DNA of 64,000 bases from Chromatium okenii (GTDB taxonomy: Bacteria > Pseudomonadota > Gammaproteobacteria > Chromatiales > Chromatiaceae), in contig NZ_NRRQ01000011.1 in the NCBI RefSeq assembly GCF_016583745.1, forward strand, positions 1 through 64,000, given 5' to 3'. Both the position numbers and the translations under genes were made by a program. Of this stretch, positions 37,259 to 45,360 are shown one piece after another (position 1 is the first letter of the stretch; each line of letters opens with the position of its first letter). Below the pieces are notes generated by a model, which was not told the DNA's origin, made no database searches, and saw only the letters and a list, made by a program, of their open reading frames with translations.

Positions 37259-37305
37259 GTGTTGGGTTTAATCATTTTTTCATCACCGCACAAATAAATG
37301 CTGCC
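37259..37305 (-). repeat. 47-bp leader repeat, copy A
   Basis: This stretch, immediately upstream of the DUF29 start, is about 80 percent identical by eye to 37545-37591. Both copies contain GTGTTGG, TTTAAT, ATTTTTTCA, CAAA and TGCC at the same places and both are open in the frame of the following gene. It may be a duplicated control region or the relic of a duplicated gene start. Confidence 0.6.
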
Positions 37306-37321
37306 GAATAATAGAGTACCA

Positions 37322-37609
37322 TTAGCGTTTATCAGTTTTGATATGAATGTCATCCCATAACGTCTCAATTACATAAACTTGTCCCGCTTTAATATCCTTC
37401 CAGCCTTCGCGGAAAGATTCAGCTGCATTTAACCAAGGCGCATCTTCTTCAATCCCTTCACGAAAAGAATGCACCAAACGCAACAACAGCGGGCGATAGT
37501 GCTCCGGTGTTTGTTCAATCTCAGCATGGAGTTGTTCAGTAATCGTGTTGGATTTAATTATTTTTTCACCATCGACCAAACAAATGTTGCCAACTGGTGC
37601 TTGACTCAA
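37322..37609 (-). CDS. Small hypothetical protein
   Basis: A 95-residue protein of unknown function. The N-terminal part ([16 protein letters not shown]) comes from the 47-bp leader repeat; the rest, [31 protein letters not shown] followed by an acidic stretch, recalls short antitoxin-like or DUF2281-like proteins of phototrophs. It ends within 65 bp of the DUF29 start and probably shares a transcript. A true start inside the ORF, after the repeat, cannot be excluded. Confidence 0.5.
   Translation of the reverse strand: MSQAPVGNICLVDGEKIIKSNTITEQLHAEIEQTPEHYRPLLLRLVHSFREGIEEDAPWLNAAESFREGWKDIKAGQVYVIETLWDDIHIKTDKR
37545..37591 (-). repeat. 47-bp leader repeat, copy B
   Basis: Second copy of the repeat at 37259-37305, here overlapping the 5' part of the small hypothetical gene. 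The two copies are in the same orientation, 286 bp apart, and separated by that gene. Confidence 0.6.
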
Positions 37610-37619
37610 TTACTTTAAC

Positions 37620-38024
37620 TCATCCGCACCATTGGCTTTCGCAAGGAATACCATCATGGTTGCCATCCATTTTCACATTTGGACAGTTTCTTAGAAAAAA
37701 AGTAGCCTCTTCACAAGATTTCATTTGAGAGCAGTATATTCTGCCGTCACACCAAAATTTTGAATCTCCAGTATCTGGATTATCAGAATTCTCTTGTTTG
37801 TTAACGATTGTTAGTGAACCATCAATTGGCTCTATTTTTTCGCATACAGTTCCCTCAGGTATGTTGCCATAGATAACCTCACCATCTTTGGTGATACATT
37901 TTGTGGCTGTATGTGATGGGTTAGATGAAAGGTTTGGCAAAAACGGCAATTTGTTTTGTTGGTATAACAAACTGCCATACCAGCCGATAACCACAAAAAT
38001 AGCAATCACGATTATATTTTTCAT
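37620..38024 (-). CDS. Membrane-anchored Excalibur-domain protein
   Basis: A 134-residue protein with one N-terminal membrane segment (residues ~3-21, IIVIAIFVVIGWYGSLLY) and a periplasmic part. The middle has a DUF4124-like stretch (KCITKDGEVIYGNIPEGTVCEKI). The C-terminal ~45 residues are an Excalibur domain: FWCDGRIYCSQMKSCEEATFFLRNCP...MDGNHDGIPCESQWC, with the calcium-binding-like DGNHDGIPCE. Function is unknown; Excalibur domains occur on extracytoplasmic nucleases and surface proteins. Confidence 0.78.
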   Translation of the reverse strand: MKNIIVIAIFVVIGWYGSLLYQQNKLPFLPNLSSNPSHTATKCITKDGEVIYGNIPEGTVCEKIEPIDGSLTIVNKQENSDNPDTGDSKFWCDGRIYCSQMKSCEEATFFLRNCPNVKMDGNHDGIPCESQWCG

Positions 38025-38067
38025 ATCAAATACCTTTTTCAGTATAGTCTAACAAACAACAGACTAA

Positions 38068-38150
38068 ATCCCGCTCGTTTCACCCATTCCCATGCCATCA
38101 AAAAAACTCACGCATCGCAATAAAGCGGTTTTTATTCGCCAAGGCATTAC
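38068..38150 (-). pseudogene. Fragment of a second bchY 3' end
   Basis: Read on the minus strand this stretch translates as ALANKNRFIAMREFFDGMGM then GETSGI and a stop, almost identical to the C-terminal part of the intact BchY gene at 38692. The DNA of about 75 bp (38070-38144) repeats 38731-38805 with few differences. The fragment lies on the far side of the yefM-yoeB cassette, so a partial duplicate of bchY brackets the toxin-antitoxin genes. Confidence 0.85.
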
Positions 38151-38163
38151 TTCACGATTTCTT

Positions 38164-38430
38164 TCACTCATAATGAGACCACATTCGCAAAACACGAACA
38201 ACATGTTCTGTTGTGAAAATCTCATAAATCAAGCGATGTTGAATGTTGATACGTCGTGAATAGGCACCAGCAAGATCACCAACCAATTTTTCGTATGAAG
38301 GCGGATTCTGAAACGGATCGCTGGCTAATACCGCTAATAATGCCTGCGCTTTTGGTTTTAACCCGGCAGCAGCCAACTTTTTTGCGTCTTTTACCGCATG
38401 TTTGGAAAAGACAACTTGCCAGCTCACCAA
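38164..38430 (-). CDS. yoeB: Txe/YoeB family toxin
   Basis: A ribosome-dependent mRNA interferase of the YoeB group, 88 residues. The body QVVFSKHAVKDAKKL leads to the diagnostic C-terminus YSRRINIQHRLIYEI...VVRVLRMWSHYE, which holds the catalytic His and terminal Tyr region. It overlaps the antitoxin gene by 7 bp. The pair is placed exactly between bchY and a broken bchY copy. Confidence 0.92.
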   Translation of the reverse strand: MVSWQVVFSKHAVKDAKKLAAAGLKPKAQALLAVLASDPFQNPPSYEKLVGDLAGAYSRRINIQHRLIYEIFTTEHVVRVLRMWSHYE

Positions 38431-38669
38431 TCCAATTCCTTAATGCTTTCACTCAGTGGTGCAGCCATACCTTCTTTAATGGACTCGCGCATGTTTGGAA
38501 CTGACAGCAAAAAAAGCGTTTCTTGAATAGCCTGCCAATCTTCGGCAGACAGCAATACGGCGCTCGTGCGCTTGCCAGTAATATGGATCGGCTGATGTGA
38601 TTCAGCGGCTTGATCCATAAGAGAATTCAAATTGGCGCATACTTCAGTCGTGGTGAGAGTGGACATCAT
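38424..38669 (-). CDS. yefM: Phd/YefM family antitoxin
   Basis: Partner of YoeB, about 81 residues. The N-terminal DNA-binding part MSTLTTTEVCANLNSLMDQA, ESHQPIHITGKRTSAVLLSAEDWQAI and LFLLSVPNM are typical of YefM; the C-terminal SESIKELDW wraps the toxin in known structures. Two adjacent ATGs (38669, 38666) can start it. Antitoxin and complex normally repress the shared promoter. The start lies 23 bp after the bchY stop, so it may also be read from the bch transcript. Confidence 0.9.
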   Translation of the reverse strand: MMSTLTTTEVCANLNSLMDQAAESHQPIHITGKRTSAVLLSAEDWQAIQETLFLLSVPNMRESIKEGMAAPLSESIKELDW

Positions 38670-38691
38670 CGTATTCTCGCGCATCAACAAA

Positions 38692-40038
38692 TTAAATAAT
38701 CGCTTGCTGCACCGGCGCTTTCGACCAAATCCCGCTCGTTTCGCCCATTCCTACGCCATCAAAAAACTCACGCATCGCAATAAAGCGTTCTTTATTCGCC
38801 AAGGCGCTGTTAATCACTTGCGCTAATGAACCCGCGCCAGCCGGTCCCATTAACGGACGCGCTGAAATCAAATTGGTGAAATACAGCGCCGGAATGGTTA
38901 ATTCTTTGGCTGCTTGCACGACCGGCGTGGTGCCAATTGCTAAATCCGGTTCCAATGATTTCACTGCCGCTAAATCTTGTTCCAATGAAGCGCGGAATTG
39001 CACCGGTACGCCGTGCGCAGTCAACCATTCCAAATCACTTTCATTCCACGCCGTGCGCGGACAAGCCGTGCCGACATACGGCACTGTCGCGCCCGATTCA
39101 ATTAACAATCGCGCCACTAATAATTCCGAACCTTCATAACCGGAAACAATCACGCGCCCTTTAATTGGTTTGGCTGCCAACGCGCCAGCAATTGCCGGTA
39201 AAAACTTGTTTTTCGCTGCATCAACCTTGTCTTGCGCGATGCCGCAGGCTTGTCCAATCGCATCTAACCACGCTGCCGTGCCGTCGCAGCCGACCGGAGC
39301 CGAGCCAATAATTGGGCGTCCGGCAGCGGCAAATTCGCGGGCGGACGCGGCATATTGCGGATGAATCGCGGCAACGGCAGCGCAATCAAGCGCGGCGTAC
39401 AGCTCGCGCCATTCGCGGGTTGGCACCACCGGCCCAGTCGCCAGCCCCAGCGGTTCCAACATCATGCCAATCCCGACCGGATCGGCGGGGAACATCTCGC
39501 CGAGCAGCGTGATCGTCGGACGTTCGCTGCGCCCACCGCGTGGCGCTTGCACCGGCCCTTGCTCCGCCTCAGTGCGAGCGTAATGCAGCATCGCGCCCGC
39601 CAGCACATCCTTCGCCTCGGCGTGAGTTGGGGTGCCGAAGCCGGGTACGTCGATGCCGATAATCCGCACGCCGTTGATTTGCTTGGGCAATAAGCGCAGC
39701 GGCACACCAGATGCCGTCGGGACGCACAGATTGATGGCGATGATGGTGTCGTAGCGGTCGGGATCAGCCAGTTTCAACACAGCGTCCCGCGCATCCTCGA
39801 ATAATCGACCGGAAACCAGCGATTCCGAATCAAACGGCACATAACCAATCGACCGCCGCGCTCCGTAAAAATGCGCGGTGAAACTCAGCCCGTACACGCA
39901 GCAGCCCGAACCAACCAGCACCATCGCGGTGCGGCGCATTCGCAGTCCGACGCGCAGTGCGCCGAATGCTGGGCACATCGTTTGCGGTTGATCGTGCGGA
40001 CCGCTGGCGCAGGTCGAAAGCGTTGGCAACTCAGACAT
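38692..40038 (-). CDS. bchY: Chlorophyllide reductase subunit BchY
   Basis: BchY and BchZ form the catalytic NB-like component of chlorophyllide a reductase, which with BchX makes bacteriochlorophyllide. The 448-residue product shows MCPAFGALRVGLRMRRTA, SGCCVYGLSFTAHFYGARR, NLCVPTASGVPLRLLPKQ and DVPGFGTPTHAEAKDVLAGA; these cysteines are the expected cluster ligands. It starts within the bchX stop (8-bp overlap). The C-terminus stops at SGIWSKAPVQQAII, by my recollection some 20-30 residues short of typical BchY, and bchZ does not follow. The end has probably been rearranged by the duplication described at 38068. Confidence 0.92.
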   Translation of the reverse strand: MSELPTLSTCASGPHDQPQTMCPAFGALRVGLRMRRTAMVLVGSGCCVYGLSFTAHFYGARRSIGYVPFDSESLVSGRLFEDARDAVLKLADPDRYDTIIAINLCVPTASGVPLRLLPKQINGVRIIGIDVPGFGTPTHAEAKDVLAGAMLHYARTEAEQGPVQAPRGGRSERPTITLLGEMFPADPVGIGMMLEPLGLATGPVVPTREWRELYAALDCAAVAAIHPQYAASAREFAAAGRPIIGSAPVGCDGTAAWLDAIGQACGIAQDKVDAAKNKFLPAIAGALAAKPIKGRVIVSGYEGSELLVARLLIESGATVPYVGTACPRTAWNESDLEWLTAHGVPVQFRASLEQDLAAVKSLEPDLAIGTTPVVQAAKELTIPALYFTNLISARPLMGPAGAGSLAQVINSALANKERFIAMREFFDGVGMGETSGIWSKAPVQQAII

Positions 40039-40981
40039 CGTCGTACACCACTTCCAGAGACGGTTTCGCCACTGCGGCTGCGTCGCACATATCCGCAGCA
40101 TTCGCCGGTTCTAAAATCACATGCCGCCCAACGGCATCACCTTTGAATAAATTGAGCAATTCTTCATGCGCCAGCGGTTTGGGTTTTACCGGCGGCGCGG
40201 TGGCAACATTCGCCGCTAATTCTTCAAACAACGCGCCCCAGCGGTCGCCCGGGCGTCCGACGATTTCGTAATTCGCACTTTTACGGCGGATGTCATCGTC
40301 GGCCGGAATCGTCGCCAAAATCGGAATTCCGACTGCGTCCGCAAACGCTTGCGCCTCGCCAGTGCCGTCATCTTTATTGATGACCATGCCGGCGACGCCG
40401 ACGCTGCCGCCCAAGCCGGTGAAATAGCCGACTGCCGAGCAGACGTTGTTGGCGACGTAGAGCGATTGCAGATCGTTGGAGCCGACGATGATGACTTTTT
40501 GACACAGATCGCGGGCAATCGGCAGCCCGAAGCCGCCGCAGACCACGTCGCCGAGAAAATCCAGCAAAACGTAGTCAAAATCCCACTCGTGAAAGCCCAA
40601 ACCTTCCAGCAATTCAAAGCCATGAATGATGCCGCGTCCGCCGCAGCCGCGTCCGACTTCGGGGCCGCCAAGCTCCATCGCAAACACGCCATCGCGCTTA
40701 AAACAGATGTCGCCAATCGCCACGCTGTCGCCAGCGCGTTTTTTCTCGCTGGAGACGCCGAGAATGGTCGGGCAAGCGCGTCCGCCAAACAGCAGCGTTG
40801 CGGTGTCACTTTTGGGATCGCAGCCAATCAGCAGCACCTTTTTGCCCTGCTGCGCCATCATGTAAGACAGGTTGGCGAGGGTGAAACTCTTGCCGATGCC
40901 GCCCTTGCCATAGATGGCGATGATCTGGGTTTGTTTGAGTGCTGGCGCGGTGGGCGCGGAAACGGTCACGGATGCAGTCAC
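40031..40981 (-). CDS. bchX: Chlorophyllide reductase iron protein BchX
   Basis: NifH-like ATPase that reduces BchY-BchZ. The start is decided by the sequence: GGAG lies nine bases before a GTG at 40981 that overlaps the bchC stop (GTGA). This gives 316 residues with an N-terminal Ala/Pro tail, the P-loop GKGGIGKS at about 25-32, GCDPKSDTATLLFGGRACPT, and the [4Fe-4S] cysteines in PEVGRGCGGRGI and GDVVCGGFGLP. bchC-bchX-bchY overlap end to end and must be cotranscribed and coupled. Confidence 0.95.
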   Translation of the reverse strand: MTASVTVSAPTAPALKQTQIIAIYGKGGIGKSFTLANLSYMMAQQGKKVLLIGCDPKSDTATLLFGGRACPTILGVSSEKKRAGDSVAIGDICFKRDGVFAMELGGPEVGRGCGGRGIIHGFELLEGLGFHEWDFDYVLLDFLGDVVCGGFGLPIARDLCQKVIIVGSNDLQSLYVANNVCSAVGYFTGLGGSVGVAGMVINKDDGTGEAQAFADAVGIPILATIPADDDIRRKSANYEIVGRPGDRWGALFEELAANVATAPPVKPKPLAHEELLNLFKGDAVGRHVILEPANAADMCDAAAVAKPSLEVVYDDV

Positions 40982-41937
40982 GATAAATTTCTCCAATCCA
41001 AAATCATCTTCAAACAGGTGGGATCGCCAAACGCGGTGCGATACGCGCTCGCAGCGTCAGTCGCAGCGACGCGATGCGTAATCAAACCATCCAGTGACAA
41101 GCGCCCAGAATCAAGCAGCGCCTGCACTGCGGCGAGATCGGCGGGTTGAAATTCAGCGGCGATGCGAAACCGCGCTTCGCGCATAAATGCTGGCGGGAAA
41201 GTGAAGGCAACCGGCGCGTGATAAAAGCCGGCCAACACGATCTCGCCGCCTCGCGCCAGCCGCGCAATCAGCCGATCTAAAATCGTCGCATCGCCGCTCA
41301 TGTCGCAGATGCAGCGGTAATCGCGGCGCGGATCGTCGTCCGGCGACATGACGTTGTAACCGTAACCGTCCGCGCCCGAATGCCGCGCTGGATTGGTTTC
41401 CCACACGACTGGCGGCGTCGCTGCATCCAATGCCGCAATCCGCGCCAACAGCCGTCCGAGCACGCCATGCCCAACGATCAATTCGACCGTCGCGCCGGCG
41501 ATGGCGTGATAAGCAGTGGCTGCCAGCGTCAACAACACGGCTTGCTCACCGAAATTTTCTGCGACTGGCAACAGGCGGCTGGCGGGCACAACAATTCGTG
41601 ACGCTGCGCCGCCGAATAAACCGCGCACTTCGCCATAACAACGCGCTCCCGGCACAAACACGCGCTGCCCGACGCTGAGACCAGATTCTGCGCCCGCGAA
41701 AATGACACGCCCCACCGATTCATAGCCGGGCACCAGCGGATAGCCCATGCCGGGGAATTCGGGCATTTGCCCCGACCACAGCAGGCGCTCGGTGCCAGTG
41801 CTGATGCCGCTCCATTCGATGTCCACGATGACATCGGTGGGTTCCGGTGGCGTCAGCGCGAGGCGGCGCAGTGATAACTGTTCGGGTTGTTCGAGGACGA
41901 CGGCGAGAGCTTCGAGAGTGGGAATGTCGGGGTTCAC
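40978..41937 (-). CDS. bchC: 3-hydroxyethyl bacteriochlorophyllide a dehydrogenase
   Basis: BchC oxidises the C3 hydroxyethyl group to acetyl in bacteriochlorophyll a synthesis. The 319-residue protein is a medium-chain-dehydrogenase-like enzyme: VDIEWSGISTGTERLLWSG, GYPLVPGYESVGRV, LIVGHGVLGRLLARI for the cofactor, and CDMSGDATILDRLIARL. The start is a GTG at 41937. It heads the bchCXY unit on the minus strand; the two small genes upstream separate it from crtC. Confidence 0.93.
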   Translation of the reverse strand: MNPDIPTLEALAVVLEQPEQLSLRRLALTPPEPTDVIVDIEWSGISTGTERLLWSGQMPEFPGMGYPLVPGYESVGRVIFAGAESGLSVGQRVFVPGARCYGEVRGLFGGAASRIVVPASRLLPVAENFGEQAVLLTLAATAYHAIAGATVELIVGHGVLGRLLARIAALDAATPPVVWETNPARHSGADGYGYNVMSPDDDPRRDYRCICDMSGDATILDRLIARLARGGEIVLAGFYHAPVAFTFPPAFMREARFRIAAEFQPADLAAVQALLDSGRLSLDGLITHRVAATDAASAYRTAFGDPTCLKMILDWRNLS

Positions 41938-41976
41938 GGTGTGGCTCGAAAGTAAGGAATAAAAGGGAAAAGTTGA

Positions 41977-42195
41977 TTAAATTAAAAACTCAATTATATC
42001 GGCTGCGCAATACTCTAAATCCAACCGCTTTTGAATGCGCCGCATAGTTTCATCAGCTCCAACAAAACCACTTTCAAGTGCCAATTGAGCTTTTTTGCCC
42101 CACCACGAGTCATCAAGTGATTGCAGGTTCTCGCATTCAGTGGTAGACACCAATTCAACAGGTGAATGAACGTTTTTTTCGAGCATACAATGCAA
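41977..42195 (-). CDS. Small protein, possibly antitoxin-like
   Basis: Up to 72 residues (TTG 42195; ATG at 42186 gives 69). The C-terminal DDSWWGKKAQLALESGFVGADETMRRIQKRL resembles the tail of some Phd-like orphan antitoxins, but the N-terminal DNA-binding part is missing or unrecognisable. It lies 40 bp before bchC. Function is not identified; a degraded antitoxin or a small pigment-cluster protein are both possible. Confidence 0.45.
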   Translation of the reverse strand: MHCMLEKNVHSPVELVSTTECENLQSLDDSWWGKKAQLALESGFVGADETMRRIQKRLDLEYCAADIIEFLI

Positions 42196-42221
42196 CGTCT
42201 ATTGAATTTCAGAAACAATCG

Positions 42222-42602
42222 CTAAAAATCAAAATTCTCTTTATCCCAATGTGGTAGAACAGATTTTCGACTTCTGATAGAAATTTCTGTTAATCCTTCT
42301 GCGTCCCAACTCCAAGTAAAGTTCTCATCTGTTCCTGCATCTTTGCGATCAGTGAGAATGGCGTTTGCATAATTAAAATCAATTCTACCCGGCTCGACAA
42401 CATCGTATGCAAATGACACCTGATTGGTATCGTCATCACGAGTGATGCTGACGTTTTCTAATACGGCATAATCTAAAATCATGCTGTTAAACAAATAACC
42501 AACAACTGCGATGAACAAAATTGATACGGTGACAAAGAGCGATTGATAGCGTTTTTTAGCAACCGTTGCTTCTTCTAACTTCTTTTCGAGAGAAATAGCC
42601 AT
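42222..42602 (-). CDS. Single-pass membrane protein of unknown function
   Basis: A 126-residue protein: a charged N-terminus (MAISLEKKLEEATVAKKRYQ), one hydrophobic segment at about residues 22-44 (LFVTVSILFIAVVGYLFNSM) and a soluble C-terminal domain of about 80 residues with WSWDAEGLTEISIRS. It sits between crtC and bchC in the same orientation. I do not recognise a family; a membrane accessory role in pigment assembly is only suggested by position. Confidence 0.6.
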   Translation of the reverse strand: MAISLEKKLEEATVAKKRYQSLFVTVSILFIAVVGYLFNSMILDYAVLENVSITRDDDTNQVSFAYDVVEPGRIDFNYANAILTDRKDAGTDENFTWSWDAEGLTEISIRSRKSVLPHWDKENFDF

Positions 42603-42678
42603 GGATCATTACCTCATTAAAAACACATCTTTTTTAAGCGCGGAACCATTGATAACAGTCAGGTTCCGCGCCTCGTTA

Positions 42679-43638
42679 TTACCAGCGCGGCATCCGATAT
42701 GGCAATAAATGCTGCACCCATCCCGAACGAAACCGATCTAATGACAGGCTTTCGTGTACGGCTTCAACGGGACGCCCCAATAAATGCGCATTGATGACCG
42801 AACGCGAATAAAACGGCGTGTCTTCTAATGTTTTTACCACGCTCGGCGGCGATCCAGCATCCGATTGACTGCTGCGTGGCATTTGCCAAATTAATGTGCG
42901 CGGCAGTGGATAATCCAGCGGTGCTGTGAATTCATTCAGCGTTCCGTCAGCGTTGAAATGGAGCGCCAGTGCCAACCGTTGATCATTACGGCGATCAACG
43001 TGATATAAAATTGCGCTTTCATTGCCACCCATGTCTGCGCGTGACCAATCCCAATACACAAACGCATCTTCTAAGGGTTCATCGCCCCAATTGCGATCAA
43101 AATAGGCGTGTCCCGTCCATTTGATATTGGGATGTTCCAATTCAACTGTCACTCGCGCACTCGGTGCAATCGGTCGCCAGCGATGGCGTTCATTGCGATC
43201 CAAGGTAAATATCCGCTCATTGATAAAATTGGGCGTTAAATGAATCGTGCCGCGCACCCGCTGCGGAATTGGGGTGCCAATTTCATTGAGTTGCAGCGTC
43301 AACGTATCATCGGCATTCCATTGAATCGCACTCGGTCCAATGGTCAAGCTGCTCTCGGTTTGATTCACGGCGTTGGCGTGGCGTTCTGTCATGGTCCAGC
43401 GCCGTTTTTCACCGTATAAACAGACATTCATTGAACAATGATCACGCGGATCATTGCGTCCTTTGCGCCGTCCTTTGAAATAATACGGCGAAAACACGCT
43501 GCCAATAAACGCAATTAACGTTAATCCGTGTTGCCCGTCATCACTCAACGCATCGACATACCACCACGCATAACCACGCGGCGGCACCGTTAAATTGAAA
43601 TCTGGACTGGCGGGGCGATTTGATTCTGCAACAGCCAT
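42679..43638 (-). CDS. crtC: Carotenoid 1,2-hydratase (hydroxyneurosporene synthase)
   Basis: CrtC adds water across the 1,2 double bond of acyclic carotenoids, the first step towards spirilloxanthin-type pigments. The 319-residue protein has PPRGYAWWYVDALSDDGQHGLTLIAFIGSVFSPYY, HCSMNVCLYG, WTMTER and the conserved GHAYFDRNWGDEPLEDAFVYWDWSRA. GGAG precedes the ATG. It follows crtD by 15 bp and is probably in one transcript with it. Confidence 0.93.
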   Translation of the reverse strand: MAVAESNRPASPDFNLTVPPRGYAWWYVDALSDDGQHGLTLIAFIGSVFSPYYFKGRRKGRNDPRDHCSMNVCLYGEKRRWTMTERHANAVNQTESSLTIGPSAIQWNADDTLTLQLNEIGTPIPQRVRGTIHLTPNFINERIFTLDRNERHRWRPIAPSARVTVELEHPNIKWTGHAYFDRNWGDEPLEDAFVYWDWSRADMGGNESAILYHVDRRNDQRLALALHFNADGTLNEFTAPLDYPLPRTLIWQMPRSSQSDAGSPPSVVKTLEDTPFYSRSVINAHLLGRPVEAVHESLSLDRFRSGWVQHLLPYRMPRW

Positions 43639-43653
43639 TATTCAACTCCTGAT

Positions 43654-45141
43654 TTAATTCAATTGCGCTAATACTGCTTCGGCGGCAATTCGCCCGGAAA
43701 TCGACGCCATTGGAATACCGGGGCCGGGATGGACGCTGCCGCCAGCAAGATATAACCCAGCAATTTTTGATTCATTGCCCGGACGGTCAAAAGAACCGAA
43801 TAAACCGTGGGTGACGCGCCCGAATACGGCACCGCCAGAAGCGGGGTAGGTTTGTTCAAAATGAACCGGCGTGGTCACGGCGATTTCTTGGCTGTCTGCA
43901 AAGGTTAATCCGCAATGCGCCAGCAATTTCATTACCCGTTCTTCACAGCGCCGAATCTCATCTTCGGGAATGATTTGACTGTCACCACGCGCTGGTGCAT
44001 TGACCATAATTAATAACCGCTCCGCTTCAGTCGGCGCAGGGGCAGCAGGATTGCCGCGATCTTGAGCGCAGATGTAGACGGTGGGATCAATTGGTAAACG
44101 CAAATCTTCAAATACCGATTTGAATTCTTCGGCGTAATCACGCGGGAAAAAGACGTTGTGATATTGCATTGGAAAACCCACGGGTTTTGCCAATAAGTTC
44201 CAAGTGACTACGGAATGGGAGCGTTTATCGGGAGTAATTTGCGGGGCGGCTTTTTTCACTCGTGCGCCCAATAAACCTGCGCCCAGCGCCGAGGCATCGC
44301 CGTTGTAAATGACGGCATCGGCAGACAATCGCTCGCCGTTTTCCAGCACTGCGCCCGCTGCGCGTCCGCCTTCAATGATAATTTCTGTGATTTTTTCGCC
44401 GTAGCGCAGCGTCACACCTTTCTCTTCAGCCAGCTTGGCGACGGCTTCCGGCAAACCGTGGATGCCGCCTTCGACGGCGTAAACGCCGCGACTTTCGACA
44501 TCCGCAATTAACATCAATGTTGCTGGTGCGTGATAGGGTGACGCGCCAACATAAGTCGAATAGCGCCCGAATAATTGACGCAGCCGTTGATCTTTGAAAT
44601 AACCGCCGAGTGCTTGCCACAATGTGAATACGGCTTTAATTCGCGCCAATTCACTCATGCCACTCATTCCGAAGCGTCCAAAAATGGAGAGCGGCGTTGG
44701 TTGCGAGGAGCGAATAAATGGGACTTCGAGGGCATTAAATACGCGCTTGGCGTGTTGCACAAAACGCAAATAACCATCGGCTTCCGCTGCGCCAGCAAAG
44801 GTGGCGATGGCGTCTGCAGAGCGTTGTTGATCGGCAAATAAATCGAGCCGTTCGTTTTGGCTCCACGCGTGACGGGCGAGGATTTCCGCTTTATGCAGCG
44901 TGACGCGCTCTTTTAATGAAGCGCCAGCTTCGGCGAACATTTCCTCAAATATCCAAGGCATCGTGAGCACCGTCGGGCCGGTGTAGAAACTTTGGTCGCC
45001 GCGATGTTGCTCGCGGAGTTTGCCGCCGGGACGCGCACCGCGTTCGATGACGGTGACTTCGCAACCGTTGACTGCCAGTTTGAGTGCCGCGCTCAAGCCG
45101 CCCATGCCCGCGCCGATCACGAGGATTCGTTTATTCCGCAT
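43654..45141 (-). CDS. crtD: Carotenoid 3,4-desaturase CrtD
   Basis: FAD-dependent desaturase acting on 1-hydroxy-carotenoids after CrtC. The 495-residue protein begins MRNKRILVIGAGMGGLSAAL with the dinucleotide fold, followed by PGGKLREQ and the CrtD-type stretch GPTVLTMPWIFEEMFAEAG. The CrtI/CrtD C-terminal signature is LAGGSVHPGPGIPMASISGR. Assignment as CrtD rather than phytoene desaturase CrtI rests on that N-terminal stretch and on pairing with crtC. Its upstream region holds a PpsR/CrtJ-like operator. Confidence 0.88.
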   Translation of the reverse strand: MRNKRILVIGAGMGGLSAALKLAVNGCEVTVIERGARPGGKLREQHRGDQSFYTGPTVLTMPWIFEEMFAEAGASLKERVTLHKAEILARHAWSQNERLDLFADQQRSADAIATFAGAAEADGYLRFVQHAKRVFNALEVPFIRSSQPTPLSIFGRFGMSGMSELARIKAVFTLWQALGGYFKDQRLRQLFGRYSTYVGASPYHAPATLMLIADVESRGVYAVEGGIHGLPEAVAKLAEEKGVTLRYGEKITEIIIEGGRAAGAVLENGERLSADAVIYNGDASALGAGLLGARVKKAAPQITPDKRSHSVVTWNLLAKPVGFPMQYHNVFFPRDYAEEFKSVFEDLRLPIDPTVYICAQDRGNPAAPAPTEAERLLIMVNAPARGDSQIIPEDEIRRCEERVMKLLAHCGLTFADSQEIAVTTPVHFEQTYPASGGAVFGRVTHGLFGSFDRPGNESKIAGLYLAGGSVHPGPGIPMASISGRIAAEAVLAQLN

Positions 45142-45243
45142 GTGTCTGCCTTGTCTGTTCAACCGTGAAATTAAAGGGAAAATTTGATTGGATACTTGCG
45201 AGATCGCGCCTTGCAAGATGAGCTGTGATTAGGTTCAAATGAG

Positions 45244-45261
45244 TGTCTAGTTCACTAGACA
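45244..45261. promoter_or_regulatory. PpsR/CrtJ-type operator between crtD and the LH-associated gene
   Basis: TGTCTAGTTCACTAGACA is a perfect palindrome matching TGT-N12-ACA, the binding site of the redox/light repressor PpsR (CrtJ). It lies 103 bp upstream of crtD and 100 bp upstream of the divergent gene at 45361, so it can control both directions. The factor itself is not encoded in this window. Confidence 0.75.
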
Positions 45262-45360
45262 TCTGGGCGGTTGAGTCTACCTGACAGGGGGCGATTTTGC
45301 ACAGTCAGGCGGCGGTCGCTCATTCATCGTTCATTACACTATCCAATTGAGGAATCATCG

